Position numbers and translations under genes: made by a program. Source: Deltaproteobacteria bacterium (GTDB lineage Bacteria; Desulfobacterota; DSM-4660; Desulfatiglandales; Desulfatiglandaceae). Taken from it: a stretch of 60,453 bases of DNA. The notes below the pieces were generated by a model. That model ran no database searches. It was not told the DNA's origin and was given only the letters and a program-made list of their open reading frames with translations. Shown piece after piece: positions 7,946 to 16,577 of this stretch (position 1 is its first letter; each line of letters begins with the position of its first letter). The stretch lies in contig JAFDIV010000025.1 of assembly GCA_019307815.1 (NCBI GenBank), forward strand, positions 1 to 60,453, read 5' to 3'.

Positions 7946-9700
7946 CTAGCTAGGTCTAAAGATCAAAAGCCAGCCATGGGCGATGAGTACAGAGATCACC
8001 ATATAGGGGAAGGCGGTTTTCATAAAGCCACCGAATGTTATCCGGTATCCCCTTGACTCAGCGATTCCCATTGTCACGACATTTGCAGAGGCACCAATGA
8101 TAGTCCCATTTCCCCCAAAGCAGGCCCCGAGGGCCAAGGCCCACCATAGAGTATTTTGGGCCCCGGGAATCACACTACTCAAATACGCTACAATCGGAAG
8201 CATAGTAGCAGTGAAGGGAATGTTATCCACAAAGGCGGACATGATGGCAGCTACCCACAGGATGAGACTACATGCTGCCACAAAGTTTCCTCGGGACAAC
8301 TGTAGGATCCAATCAGCGATTAACGCGAGCAAGCCGGTTGACTCCACAGCTCCCACAATAATAAAAAGGAATATAAAGAACATTAATGTAGGCCATTCGA
8401 TGTCCTTTTCTATCAACTCAATAAGGTTTGCTTTGCCTGTAACAATCGCGATGGTCACCAATATGGCACCACCTATCAAGGCTGCAATGCTTACCTCCAT
8501 GTGCCAATAGCCATGTGTCAAGAAAAGGAGCACTGCAAAGGCCAAAACCCCTAGGCCGTAAGCGAGAAGGGCAGGATCTGTGATTCGGTATTCTTCCTTT
8601 AACACCTGAATATATTCCTTTACATTCTCGACCTTTGTGGCTGCATAGTCTTTTCCCCAAATCAATTTAGAAAAGATAACCAATACAACTAGGGATACAC
8701 CACACAGAGCAGCTAAGGCGATTACAAAATCCATGAATGTAAGCCCTGCATAGGAGCCGATCATGATATTGGGGGGATCACCAATAAGAGTGGCGGTACC
8801 CCCAACATTGGATGCAAGCACTAGAGGAATAAGCATATAAAGAGGATTGAGAGAAAGGGAGGTACATATTTCTATGGCCACACCTGTCAGCAAAAGCATG
8901 GTAGTCACATTATCTAAAAATGCTGAAGACACCGCAGTGAATATCATCAGGTAAATAACCAGAATAAATACCCTTCCACCAGCCAACTTATAAGCAAAAT
9001 AGGCACACCACTGGAATACACCAGTATGTTTCAGCACTCCCACAATCATCATCATTCCCATTAATAGGAAGATGACATTCATATCAATAGAGGCAATTGC
9101 AGCCTCGAATGAAAAAATATGATATGCAGGGTTTATCGTCCCAAGTGTATAAGAAATTAACATCATCAAGGCAGCTCCCAGCATAGCTGCAATGGTTCTA
9201 TGGAGGAGTTCAAAAGCTATTAGCACATATGCAAAAATGAAAACGATTGTGGAGATCCAAAAGGCAGGTCCAAGAACCCGGGCTAATACCACATCTTGGA
9301 CAGCAGAATAGTGTCCACCCTTGCCTAGGATCTCGGTGCCTTTTAATCGGATCAATTCAGTCTTGAAGCTCGTTTTTTGGATCTCTAGCTGAAGGAACGT
9401 AGATTGGAGTTTTCCTTTTGGAAGTTGAAAACGGGAAATATACTTTCCATTGTGAGCAGTTGTGGTTCTATCAACTTGGCTGCCATCCACCTTGACAATA
9501 ACTTCCGCCTCGCCCACGGGCTCGTTATGACTGTCCAGGATAAATCCTGAGATAGTTATGGTATCTCCACCTTTTATCTCTGGGGAAGGATGTTTCTTAT
9601 TGGAACCATGCCCTGCTCTGGCAGTGGAGCCAGACAGCAATATAAAAATATAACATGCAAAAACTATCAGAGAAAGGTGGCGGCTTAGCCTGCAAATCAT
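7946..9700 (-). CDS. ArsB/NhaD-type permease with N-terminal secreted regulatory domain, copy B
   Basis: A 584-residue paralogue of the 5927-7669 gene, very similar through the membrane part and more diverged in the N-terminal secreted domain (GDTITISGFILDSHNEPVG). It starts with a signal peptide ending near AGHG, then the beta domain, then 11-12 membrane segments with the same motifs: SAFLDNVTTMLLLTG, GDPPNIMIGSYAGL, AFVDNIPFTATM and GTIIGASANVVTMG. It lies upstream of copy A with a separate leader between them. Higher identity in the transporter part than in the secreted domain would fit substrate or partner specialisation after duplication. The substrate is not predictable from sequence. 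Confidence 0.85.
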   Translation of the reverse strand: MICRLSRHLSLIVFACYIFILLSGSTARAGHGSNKKHPSPEIKGGDTITISGFILDSHNEPVGEAEVIVKVDGSQVDRTTTAHNGKYISRFQLPKGKLQSTFLQLEIQKTSFKTELIRLKGTEILGKGGHYSAVQDVVLARVLGPAFWISTIVFIFAYVLIAFELLHRTIAAMLGAALMMLISYTLGTINPAYHIFSFEAAIASIDMNVIFLLMGMMMIVGVLKHTGVFQWCAYFAYKLAGGRVFILVIYLMIFTAVSSAFLDNVTTMLLLTGVAIEICTSLSLNPLYMLIPLVLASNVGGTATLIGDPPNIMIGSYAGLTFMDFVIALAALCGVSLVVLVIFSKLIWGKDYAATKVENVKEYIQVLKEEYRITDPALLAYGLGVLAFAVLLFLTHGYWHMEVSIAALIGGAILVTIAIVTGKANLIELIEKDIEWPTLMFFIFLFIIVGAVESTGLLALIADWILQLSRGNFVAACSLILWVAAIMSAFVDNIPFTATMLPIVAYLSSVIPGAQNTLWWALALGACFGGNGTIIGASANVVTMGIAESRGYRITFGGFMKTAFPYMVISVLIAHGWLLIFRPS

Positions 9701-9845
9701 AATTATCCCTTTGATTGGCGGGTATTAGAGGGTTACAAAAATATCAGAGTACTTTCACGGGTGTCAAGAAAAAGCGAGACACAAAGGGGGTGTAAAGGGC
9801 AGAGATTGACACCCTTGATCAGTCTATGCTAATCGTAGGTTCAAG

Positions 9846-10304
9846 ATGGATCCATGGACCTTTTCAATAAAATCCATCCCTGTGCAGAACACCATAATGC
9901 TGCTCTCCCTGGGGGTTGTGCTTTGTTTTCTTATTTGGGCCTTTATCAAAAAAAGCCCCAAACATGTGATCGTATCCCTTTTTTGGCTTTTGACTGTTTT
10001 GTGGTTTTTTAATAGCCCTTTTTTTGGGTTTAGCCGAGTCATTGTTAATCCTACTGGAATTAAAATAGAGTACGGAATCCTTTCCCTTAAAAATACGACA
10101 GTGCCACTTGAGACCCCATGGAAAATAGAATCCCATTTCAGTGGAATAAAGAAAATGAGGAAGGTATATACCCTAAAAATTGGAACACATGAGAGCATGC
10201 GTGTAAAAAGTAGAGACAAATATGAGCTGCTTAAACGAATAGGTGAGACGATTGATAAATTAAAAGGCAGGGGAACTAATACACGAGAAAAGGTAACTTC
10301 ATAG
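9846..10304 (+). CDS. small membrane protein with PH-like cytoplasmic domain
   Basis: 152 residues. Two membrane helices (about 15-33 and 40-60) are followed by a soluble beta-rich segment (SRVIVNPTGIKIEYGILS, then VYTLKIGT) of the kind found in bacterial PH-domain (DUF304-like) membrane proteins. It stands alone: the gene to the left is divergent and 220 bp of repeat-containing DNA lies to the right. The ribosome site is weak. Function is not known; the PH-like call is tentative. Confidence 0.55.
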   Translation: MDPWTFSIKSIPVQNTIMLLSLGVVLCFLIWAFIKKSPKHVIVSLFWLLTVLWFFNSPFFGFSRVIVNPTGIKIEYGILSLKNTTVPLETPWKIESHFSGIKKMRKVYTLKIGTHESMRVKSRDKYELLKRIGETIDKLKGRGTNTREKVTS

Positions 10305-10337
10305 AGTAAACTACCTCACCGCAAGCAGCGAGGTATT

Positions 10338-10432
10338 GAGAATTCAGAATACAGAATCCAGGAGTCAAAACAGAAATAGACACCCTTACCTATCTTTGCT
10401 TCTCTCTTCTTAATTCTGACTCCTGAATTCTT
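10338..10432. repeat. imperfect inverted repeat, dispersed-repeat type
   Basis: The left arm (10338-10370) carries GAATTCAG, AATACAGAAT and CAGGAGTCA. The right arm (10411-10432) carries TTCTGACTCCTGAATTCT, the reverse complement of the first and last parts of the left arm with the middle block missing. These words resemble the low-complexity intergenic repeats scattered through some Desulfobacterota and Geobacter-type genomes. The spacer has no coding potential I can support. Confidence 0.55.
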
Positions 10433-10524
10433 GTACCCAGATTACCGGGAGGTTCGAGTCAATTTCATTGTCACGCAGCAAGCCGCGGACAATCAAACCC
10501 TAAAATGATAAATGTGAGGAGAAG

Positions 10525-11673
10525 ATGGATTTTGAATTGTCAAGAGAACAGCGAGATATTAGGAAGGCAGCCCAAGAATTTGCAGAAGGAGAATTCAGAG
10601 ACATTGCGCGCGAATGTGACCTTGAAGAAACCTTTCCAAGGTCCTTACTTGAAAAGGCTGGGGAGTTGGGGTTCTTAGGTGTTTTTATTGATGAGGCGTA
10701 CGGTGGAGCAGGCCTTGGATTCCTAGAACATGCCCTGATTCTGGAAGAATTTTGGCGCGTGGACCCAGGCTTAGGTCAGGAACTCTGTTCTGTAACCTTT
10801 GGTGCTGAAGAATTTCTCTTGTTTGGTACAGAGGAGCAAAAAAGGAAATATCTACCTCCTCTTACCAGAGGTGAGGCCATTATGGGATTTTCCATTACTG
10901 AACCAGAAGCAGGAAGTGATACGTCTTCAGCTTCTACTTTGGCCGTACGTGACGGTGATGATTGGCTGATAAATGGATCAAAGGTGATGATTGGAAATGG
11001 AAGTGTTGCAGATTTTCTCTTGGTCTTTTGCCTCACTGAGCCAGAGGCAACTTCTAGGCATAAACGACACAGTATCTTGGTTGTGGAGACGGACAGGGAA
11101 GGTTTCGACGCAGACAAAATCGAAGGGAAAATGGGCCTACGGGCATCCAACACCGCCAATATCTTTTTTTCAAACGTACGGATCCCCAAGGAAAATCTTG
11201 TGGGTACAAGGGGAGAGGGCTTTTACCAGTTGATGCAGTTTTTTGACCGCTCCCGTGCTTATGTGGCGGCCCACGGGGTAGGGCTTGCCCAAGGCGCCCT
11301 TGACCTGGCCATACAGCACGTCAAGACGAGAGAGCAGTTTGGACAGAAAATTGCCAGCTTTCAGGTTACCCAGTTCAAAATCGCTGAAATGGCCACCCAT
11401 ATCGAGTTGGCTCGAACCTTGACATACCGGGCTTGCTGGACCGTAGACCAAGGGAAGCCAGACCCCAAGGTCGTTGCCATGGCCAAGTGGGCAGCGGGCA
11501 GGACAGCCGTTGAAGTGGTGGATGAGGCCCTTCAGCTCCATGGTGGGTACGGATACATGAACGATCATGATATTGAACGGTTTTACCGTGCAGCCAAGGT
11601 TCTGGAGATTTATGAAGGAACCAAGGAGGTTGAGAAAATGATCATTGGCCGCCGGGTACTCGGAAGGTTCTAA
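10525..11673 (+). CDS. acyl-CoA dehydrogenase
   Basis: 382 residues, the normal family length. It shows the FAD/substrate motif GFSITEPEAGSDTSS, the C-terminal signature QLHGGYGYMNDHDIERFYRA, and the catalytic base Glu364 in EIYEGT, at the position used by medium- and short-chain enzymes. It oxidises an acyl-CoA to the 2-enoyl-CoA, passing electrons to electron-transfer flavoprotein. GAGGAG lies just upstream of the ATG. It precedes a complete Liv transporter and an acyl-CoA synthetase on the same strand, so the substrate is probably the acid imported and activated by those genes. Chain specificity cannot be read from sequence. Confidence 0.9.
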   Translation: MDFELSREQRDIRKAAQEFAEGEFRDIARECDLEETFPRSLLEKAGELGFLGVFIDEAYGGAGLGFLEHALILEEFWRVDPGLGQELCSVTFGAEEFLLFGTEEQKRKYLPPLTRGEAIMGFSITEPEAGSDTSSASTLAVRDGDDWLINGSKVMIGNGSVADFLLVFCLTEPEATSRHKRHSILVVETDREGFDADKIEGKMGLRASNTANIFFSNVRIPKENLVGTRGEGFYQLMQFFDRSRAYVAAHGVGLAQGALDLAIQHVKTREQFGQKIASFQVTQFKIAEMATHIELARTLTYRACWTVDQGKPDPKVVAMAKWAAGRTAVEVVDEALQLHGGYGYMNDHDIERFYRAAKVLEIYEGTKEVEKMIIGRRVLGRF

Positions 11674-11819
11674 AGTTGTGTTTCTTGATATATTGTGGCA
11701 AAGTGATGGACCCCCATAATAGGAGGCCTGGTTAAGGGTGGTACTTTCCCGGTTGGTTCCTTGGTATCAATGATTGGTACCGAAAATTGGAAACCTTTAG
11801 CAAGAAAAGGAGGGGTGAA

Positions 11820-13100
11820 ATGAAAGGAAAAACTTTTTTGCGGTGTGTTGCGCTTGGCATCCTAGTGGCTTGCCTAATGTTGCCTTCTGCTGTTTTGGCC
11901 GCAGGAAAGCCGATCATTCTCGGGGTGCCAACATCCCTGGGGTTCCTGGAAGGGAAGGAGGGCCTCTTCTGCGTTAATATGGCCGTTGATGAGATCAATG
12001 CGGCCGGTGGGGTGAACGTGGGAGGTGAGATGCGTCCCTTCAAGGTGATTGCCATTGACGCAAGGGGTGCAGAGCCCGGTGTACCAGTGGCTGACGTAAT
12101 TAGGGCCCATAAGAAGTTAATTCTGGAGGACAAGGCCAACTTCATCGTATTCGGTTCTTTCCGCTCCGAGTGTGCTATTGCGTGCATGGATGTGGTGGGT
12201 CAGTACAAGGTCCCCATGCTACTTGGTACAGCCATGTCGCCCGCAATGGAAAAAAAGGTCCAGTCCAACTATGAGAAGTACAAATACACCTTTCGTGTCT
12301 GTCTGAATGCTGTCTACCTCATCAAGTATCTGGGTGGAACCATGGCGTATCTGAATAAACAATTCGGTTTCAATAGGGTCTTCATCATGAATCAGGACGT
12401 GGCGTGGGCAAGGAAAACCGGAGATCTTATGGTGAAGCTGGTGTTTGACAAAATGGGATGGAAGGTGGTGGGTCGCCAGGCATATCCCACAGGGTCATCC
12501 GACTTCTCTGCCGCTCTCATGAAGGCAAGGGCAAAAAAGGCTCAGGTTATTTTACCCATATTTGACATGCCTCAAAGCGGAATCCTGGTAAAGCAATGGA
12601 AGTCCATGCGTGTTCCCGCCCTCATTGCCGGGTTTATCTCCCCTTTGGCTGGTCCTGCTGCGTGGAATTCCTTTGACAAAAAGATTGATGGGGCCATAAA
12701 TTCCATTTTCGAGATCGGCAATGTGCCATGCCCCAAGGTTCCCAAGTCAGTTGAATTTTTTAATAAATACAAAAAGAGATATGGCAAGCCCATTGAAGCC
12801 GGACATGCTCCTGCCCCTGGTTACGAAATGGTCTATATCTTGAAAGAGGCGATAGAGCGGGCTGGAACCCTAAATCCTGATAAAGTTGTGGCAGGGCTTG
12901 AAAAGACCGATAGAGTGGGCGCCATAGGCCGGATTCGCTTCAATAAAGGTCACCAGGTCATCTATGGACAAGACCCCAAAGAGACGGCCATGGGCTGTAT
13001 GGTGCAGTGGCGGAAGCCAGGGAAACGGGTTATTGTATATCCGGCCAGCATTGCAGAGGCAAAGATCCAACTGCCTCCAGGGTTGAAGCCAGCCAGGTAG
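11820..13100 (+). CDS. Liv-type ABC transporter substrate-binding protein
   Basis: About 426 residues. The ATG at 11820 is chosen because AGGAGG lies 6 bp upstream and a textbook signal peptide follows (MKGKTFLRCVALGILVA, cleavage near VLA-AG). An in-frame ATG at 11787 would bury the signal. The mature part is a periplasmic type I binding fold (GVPTSLGFLEGKEG, AVDEINAAGGV). Liv-family proteins of this type bind branched amino acids or organic acids, including aromatic compounds. Neighbouring acyl-CoA genes favour a carboxylic acid ligand here (inference). Confidence 0.88.
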   Translation: MKGKTFLRCVALGILVACLMLPSAVLAAGKPIILGVPTSLGFLEGKEGLFCVNMAVDEINAAGGVNVGGEMRPFKVIAIDARGAEPGVPVADVIRAHKKLILEDKANFIVFGSFRSECAIACMDVVGQYKVPMLLGTAMSPAMEKKVQSNYEKYKYTFRVCLNAVYLIKYLGGTMAYLNKQFGFNRVFIMNQDVAWARKTGDLMVKLVFDKMGWKVVGRQAYPTGSSDFSAALMKARAKKAQVILPIFDMPQSGILVKQWKSMRVPALIAGFISPLAGPAAWNSFDKKIDGAINSIFEIGNVPCPKVPKSVEFFNKYKKRYGKPIEAGHAPAPGYEMVYILKEAIERAGTLNPDKVVAGLEKTDRVGAIGRIRFNKGHQVIYGQDPKETAMGCMVQWRKPGKRVIVYPASIAEAKIQLPPGLKPAR

Positions 13101-13165
13101 TGGCCATCCTGCCCTCTCTAAACAGGGACTGTAAGAAGCGCAAGTAGAAAGGACTCAAATCTACG

Positions 13166-14038
13166 ATGCTTGTGGGATCATTGGTTTACGGCTTTGTAAA
13201 CAGTGCCATATTAGCCCTGGTTGCCATGGGGTTCAATATAACCTTTGGCATCAGCGGCGTGGCCAATTTTGCTTATGGAGCCGTATACATATTTGCAGGG
13301 TTTTTCACCTGGATATTATTGAACACATTAGGGCTTCCTTATGTGCTTTGTGTTATAGGATCGGTGCTGGCCGCCGGAGTCCTGGGAATCGTGATGTATT
13401 ACGTGGTGATCCTGCGGGTAAAGGGGCTGGCCCTTTCCGAGGTCATGGCTACCTTCGGTCTAGGTTTGGCCATCATGGAGCTTTTCCGTTATTTCGATTT
13501 CGTGGGATTCCGCTATACACTCCCTATTTTCTTTGACGGCAGCCTTTCGATCGGGGAAGTATTCATTGATTATCAAAGAATCATCATCGCACTTATTGCG
13601 GTGGGCCTCACCGGTTTCCTTTACCTTTTCACACATTATACAAAGATCGGCTTGGCCTTCAGGGCCATAGCCCAGGACGAACGAACGGCACTTACCTTTG
13701 GCATCGAATCAGACAGGATAGGTGCCATTAGTATGGCGTTCGGATCAGCCCTGGCAGCAATTGCGGCCATTGTAATCCTTCCCTTAGGAACCATAGCGGT
13801 GGAAGGAGGCTATGAGGTGCTTATTAACGCCCTGGCTGTCTGCATTGTGGGAGGCCTGGGCAGCACAGTGGGGATCCTGGTGGCCAGCGTGGTGATCGGC
13901 TATGCCCAGACATTCACCGCCAATTACCTAGAGCCCCACTGGATGATCCTGGTGAGTCTGATCGCTATAGCCGTAATACTAACCATCAAGCCTTCGGGCC
14001 TTTTCGGAAAACAAAAGGAACTGGAAGAGAGGGTCTAA
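13166..14038 (+). CDS. Liv-type ABC transporter permease, LivH family
   Basis: A 290-residue membrane protein with about eight hydrophobic helices and the LivH-type segments ALVAMGFNITFGISGVANFA near the N-terminus and AVCIVGGLGSTVGILVASVVIG near the C-terminus. The cytoplasmic FRAIAQDERTALTFGI loop is the ATPase coupling region. It follows the binding-protein gene by 65 bp and precedes LivM by 18 bp. It forms half of the inner-membrane channel. Confidence 0.9.
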   Translation: MLVGSLVYGFVNSAILALVAMGFNITFGISGVANFAYGAVYIFAGFFTWILLNTLGLPYVLCVIGSVLAAGVLGIVMYYVVILRVKGLALSEVMATFGLGLAIMELFRYFDFVGFRYTLPIFFDGSLSIGEVFIDYQRIIIALIAVGLTGFLYLFTHYTKIGLAFRAIAQDERTALTFGIESDRIGAISMAFGSALAAIAAIVILPLGTIAVEGGYEVLINALAVCIVGGLGSTVGILVASVVIGYAQTFTANYLEPHWMILVSLIAIAVILTIKPSGLFGKQKELEERV

Positions 14039-14056
14039 CCATAAGAAAGTTTTGTG

Positions 14057-15058
14057 ATGGAAAGACGTAAAGAGAGGATTGATAGGGGTATAAAAGCCCG
14101 CTCAGAGGATATCTTTGCGCTATCTTCTTATAGGGAGATGCTTTACCTTCTTGTACCTAGGGCCATTCCTGTGGTAGGGCTTCTGTGTGTCAGCCCCCTG
14201 CTGAGCCCCTACTGGAGAGAGATCTTTATTTCTACGGCGGTCTATGCACTCTTGGCTATCAGTTGGGATCTCCTCATCTCAGCAGGCCTGGTTTCTTTAG
14301 GACAGTCCCTTTTTTACGGCATCGGCTCTTATGTGGCGGGCTCCCTCAATCACTATTTTGGTTTGTCACCCCTTTTTACTATCCCCATCGCCACAGTCTT
14401 GGGAGGGGCCATATGTACAGTTGTGTTGCTACCGGTGTTGAGGCTGAGGGGAATTTATTTTGCCATGGTGACCTTGGTCTTGCCTCTCATGTTCTTAAGA
14501 CTAGTTGAGGCCACCAGGATCTTAGGGGGCACAGAGGGGCTGACAGGGCTTACGCCCTTTCCCAATTCCTGGGTCTCCTTGTATCTTATTGAAGTGGCCT
14601 TGCTGGTGGCATTATTTGGATTCAGGAGATTGATGGGCTCTGATTGGGGCCTTATTATTAAAGGCATCAATGATAATGACCGTTCCGTCATGAGCGCCGG
14701 ACTTAATATCCATTGGTATAAGACACAGGTGGTATTTCTTGCGGCGTCGGTGGGCTGTTTCACGGGCGCATTTGGCACACATTTGGATATGTTTGCGGGA
14801 ATGCCTGGTTTTGCCCTGGATTACTCCATAATGCCCATTGCAGCAGCAGTGGTTGGGGGAGCTGGTTCTTTTGCCGGCCCATTGTTGGGGGCATTCATTC
14901 TTGTGCCCCTGTCAGAGATACTTAGGTCACTGGGTGCCCTCAGGATTGTCTTTTATGGAATGTTTCTTGTGATATTTGTTGTTGGTCTGCCTGAAGGCCT
15001 ATTTCATTTTGTTGAAAGGAAGTATCATCAATTCGAACGATGGGTGGAAGTGGAATAG
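14057..15058 (+). CDS. Liv-type ABC transporter permease, LivM family
   Basis: About 333 residues. After a charged N-terminal tail of some 30 residues come eight to ten membrane helices. Family motifs are LAISWDLLISAGLVSLGQ and, near the end, VVGGAGSFAGPLLGAF; GLNIHWYKTQVVFLAAS sits in the coupling region. The ATG at 14057 is preferred over the GTG directly before it. Its 3' end overlaps the LivG-type gene by 19 bp, implying translational coupling. Confidence 0.9.
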   Translation: MERRKERIDRGIKARSEDIFALSSYREMLYLLVPRAIPVVGLLCVSPLLSPYWREIFISTAVYALLAISWDLLISAGLVSLGQSLFYGIGSYVAGSLNHYFGLSPLFTIPIATVLGGAICTVVLLPVLRLRGIYFAMVTLVLPLMFLRLVEATRILGGTEGLTGLTPFPNSWVSLYLIEVALLVALFGFRRLMGSDWGLIIKGINDNDRSVMSAGLNIHWYKTQVVFLAASVGCFTGAFGTHLDMFAGMPGFALDYSIMPIAAAVVGGAGSFAGPLLGAFILVPLSEILRSLGALRIVFYGMFLVIFVVGLPEGLFHFVERKYHQFERWVEVE

Positions 15059-15810
15059 AGACAAAGGACCCCATTTTGAGGGTCTCCCAGTTGAGTAAGT
15101 CTTTTGGCGGTATAAAAGCGGCCGACAGCGTTAGCTTTGACCTAAAAAGCGAAGAGCTGCTGGGCATCATCGGCCCCAACGGATCGGGAAAGACGACTTT
15201 GGTTAATCTCATTACGGGATTTGTAAAGCCAGACCGGGGCCAGGTGATATACAAAGGAAAGGAGATAACAGCATGGCCGCCTTACAGAATTGTTACCTTA
15301 GGTATTGCCCGGACCTTCCAGATGGTCAAGCCCTTTTACCAGCTCCCTGCCTATAAGAACCTGATCATTCCTCTGTGCTCACCTAGGGTAAAGACGCTTG
15401 CAGGCGGAAAATATGGAGAAAGGGATGCTGTGGCCCTAGATCTTCTTGAAGAGGTGGGGTTTGAGCGTGATTCCTATGTATCGTACAAGGTGGCCAGTTC
15501 TTTACCCCAAGGCTATCTGAAAAGACTGGAGCTGGCCAAGGCTATGGCCTTGAGACCTGACCTGCTCATCCTAGACGAACTTTTTTCTGGCCTAAGCCTG
15601 GCCGAGGTCGCCAGTATAGTGCCTATTATTGAGAAGCTACGGTTTCAGGGGAAAACCATGATTATGATAGAGCACCGACTCAAAGAGCTGTTTCGCATTG
15701 CCGATCGAGTTATGGTTCTCAACTACGGCCGCAAGATTGCAGAGGGATTGGCTGAAGAGGTGATGGAAAGTGACGAAGTAAAGAAGGCATATTTGGGAAG
15801 TGAAGTGTAA
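15040..15810 (+). CDS. Liv-type ABC transporter ATP-binding protein, LivG family
   Basis: 256 residues. Walker A is GPNGSGKTT, Walker B LLILDELFSGLS, and the H-loop is in MIEHRLKELF. The signature region reads LPQGYLKRLELAKA instead of LS(Y/G)GxQ, and Walker B has DEL instead of DEP; both are tolerated in some LivG relatives. The LivG insertion after Walker A (VNLITGFVKPDRGQV) and the TFQMVKPF region are present. The start lies inside the end of LivM. It powers the importer together with the LivF-type protein. Confidence 0.88.
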   Translation: MGGSGIETKDPILRVSQLSKSFGGIKAADSVSFDLKSEELLGIIGPNGSGKTTLVNLITGFVKPDRGQVIYKGKEITAWPPYRIVTLGIARTFQMVKPFYQLPAYKNLIIPLCSPRVKTLAGGKYGERDAVALDLLEEVGFERDSYVSYKVASSLPQGYLKRLELAKAMALRPDLLILDELFSGLSLAEVASIVPIIEKLRFQGKTMIMIEHRLKELFRIADRVMVLNYGRKIAEGLAEEVMESDEVKKAYLGSEV

Positions 15811-15824
15811 ATTGGGTCTTAGGT

Positions 15825-16577
15825 ATGCACATGCTTGAAGTAAAAAACTTGATGGTGTTTTTTGAGAATGCCCTGGCTTTGAATGATTTCAGTATGGCTG
15901 TGGATGAGGGACAGATCGTCGGGGTGATAGGGTCCAATAGTGCCGGCAAAACAACACTTATGAATACGCTTTCAGGGCTTATCCTGGATATGAGAATCAA
16001 AGAGAAAAGGCGGGGAGGGGAGCGCATTACCATTTACGGCCAGATTCTTTACCAGGGAAAGGAAATCTCCCATGTTCAACCAAGTGAAAGGGTGAAAAGG
16101 GGAATCGTTCTTTGCCGCGAAAGACATCCCGTGTTTGGAGAAAGCCGCGTAATGGAAAACCTGAGGATAGCTGGTTACCTCAAGACCCGTTCCCAGGTTC
16201 GGGAGACGGTCGAGTACGTATTTCAGGTGTTTCCAGCGCTTAGGGAACTTAAGTGGAGAAAGGCGGGTTTTCTAAGTGGAGGTGAACAACAGATGCTTGC
16301 CATTGGTATGGCACTGGTGGCAAATCCGTCCCTCCTGCTCCTTGACGAACCCCTATTGGGCCTTAGTCCCATGATGCAAAATATGCTTGTGGATGCCATA
16401 AAAGGTCTAAGGGATGGGGCGGGCATTACCGTTGTTCTGAGCGAGCAATTTGCAAGGCCCGTGTTGCCCATGATCGATCATGGCTATATCATTGAAAATG
16501 GAATGCTCACCCTTTCAGGCACTGGTCAGGAACTCATGGACAACCCAGAAGTCAGGGCAGCCTATTTTGGGGTATGA
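15825..16577 (+). CDS. Liv-type ABC transporter ATP-binding protein, LivF family
   Basis: 250 residues with Walker A GSNSAGKTT, a canonical signature LSGGEQQMLAIGMAL and Walker B LLLLDEPLLGLSP. A charged insertion follows Walker A (about residues 58-70, KEKRRGGERI), compared with compact LivF proteins. The C-terminal YIIENGMLTLSGTGQEL is typical. The last four bases overlap the acyl-CoA synthetase start (ATGA). Confidence 0.9.
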   Translation: MHMLEVKNLMVFFENALALNDFSMAVDEGQIVGVIGSNSAGKTTLMNTLSGLILDMRIKEKRRGGERITIYGQILYQGKEISHVQPSERVKRGIVLCRERHPVFGESRVMENLRIAGYLKTRSQVRETVEYVFQVFPALRELKWRKAGFLSGGEQQMLAIGMALVANPSLLLLDEPLLGLSPMMQNMLVDAIKGLRDGAGITVVLSEQFARPVLPMIDHGYIIENGMLTLSGTGQELMDNPEVRAAYFGV

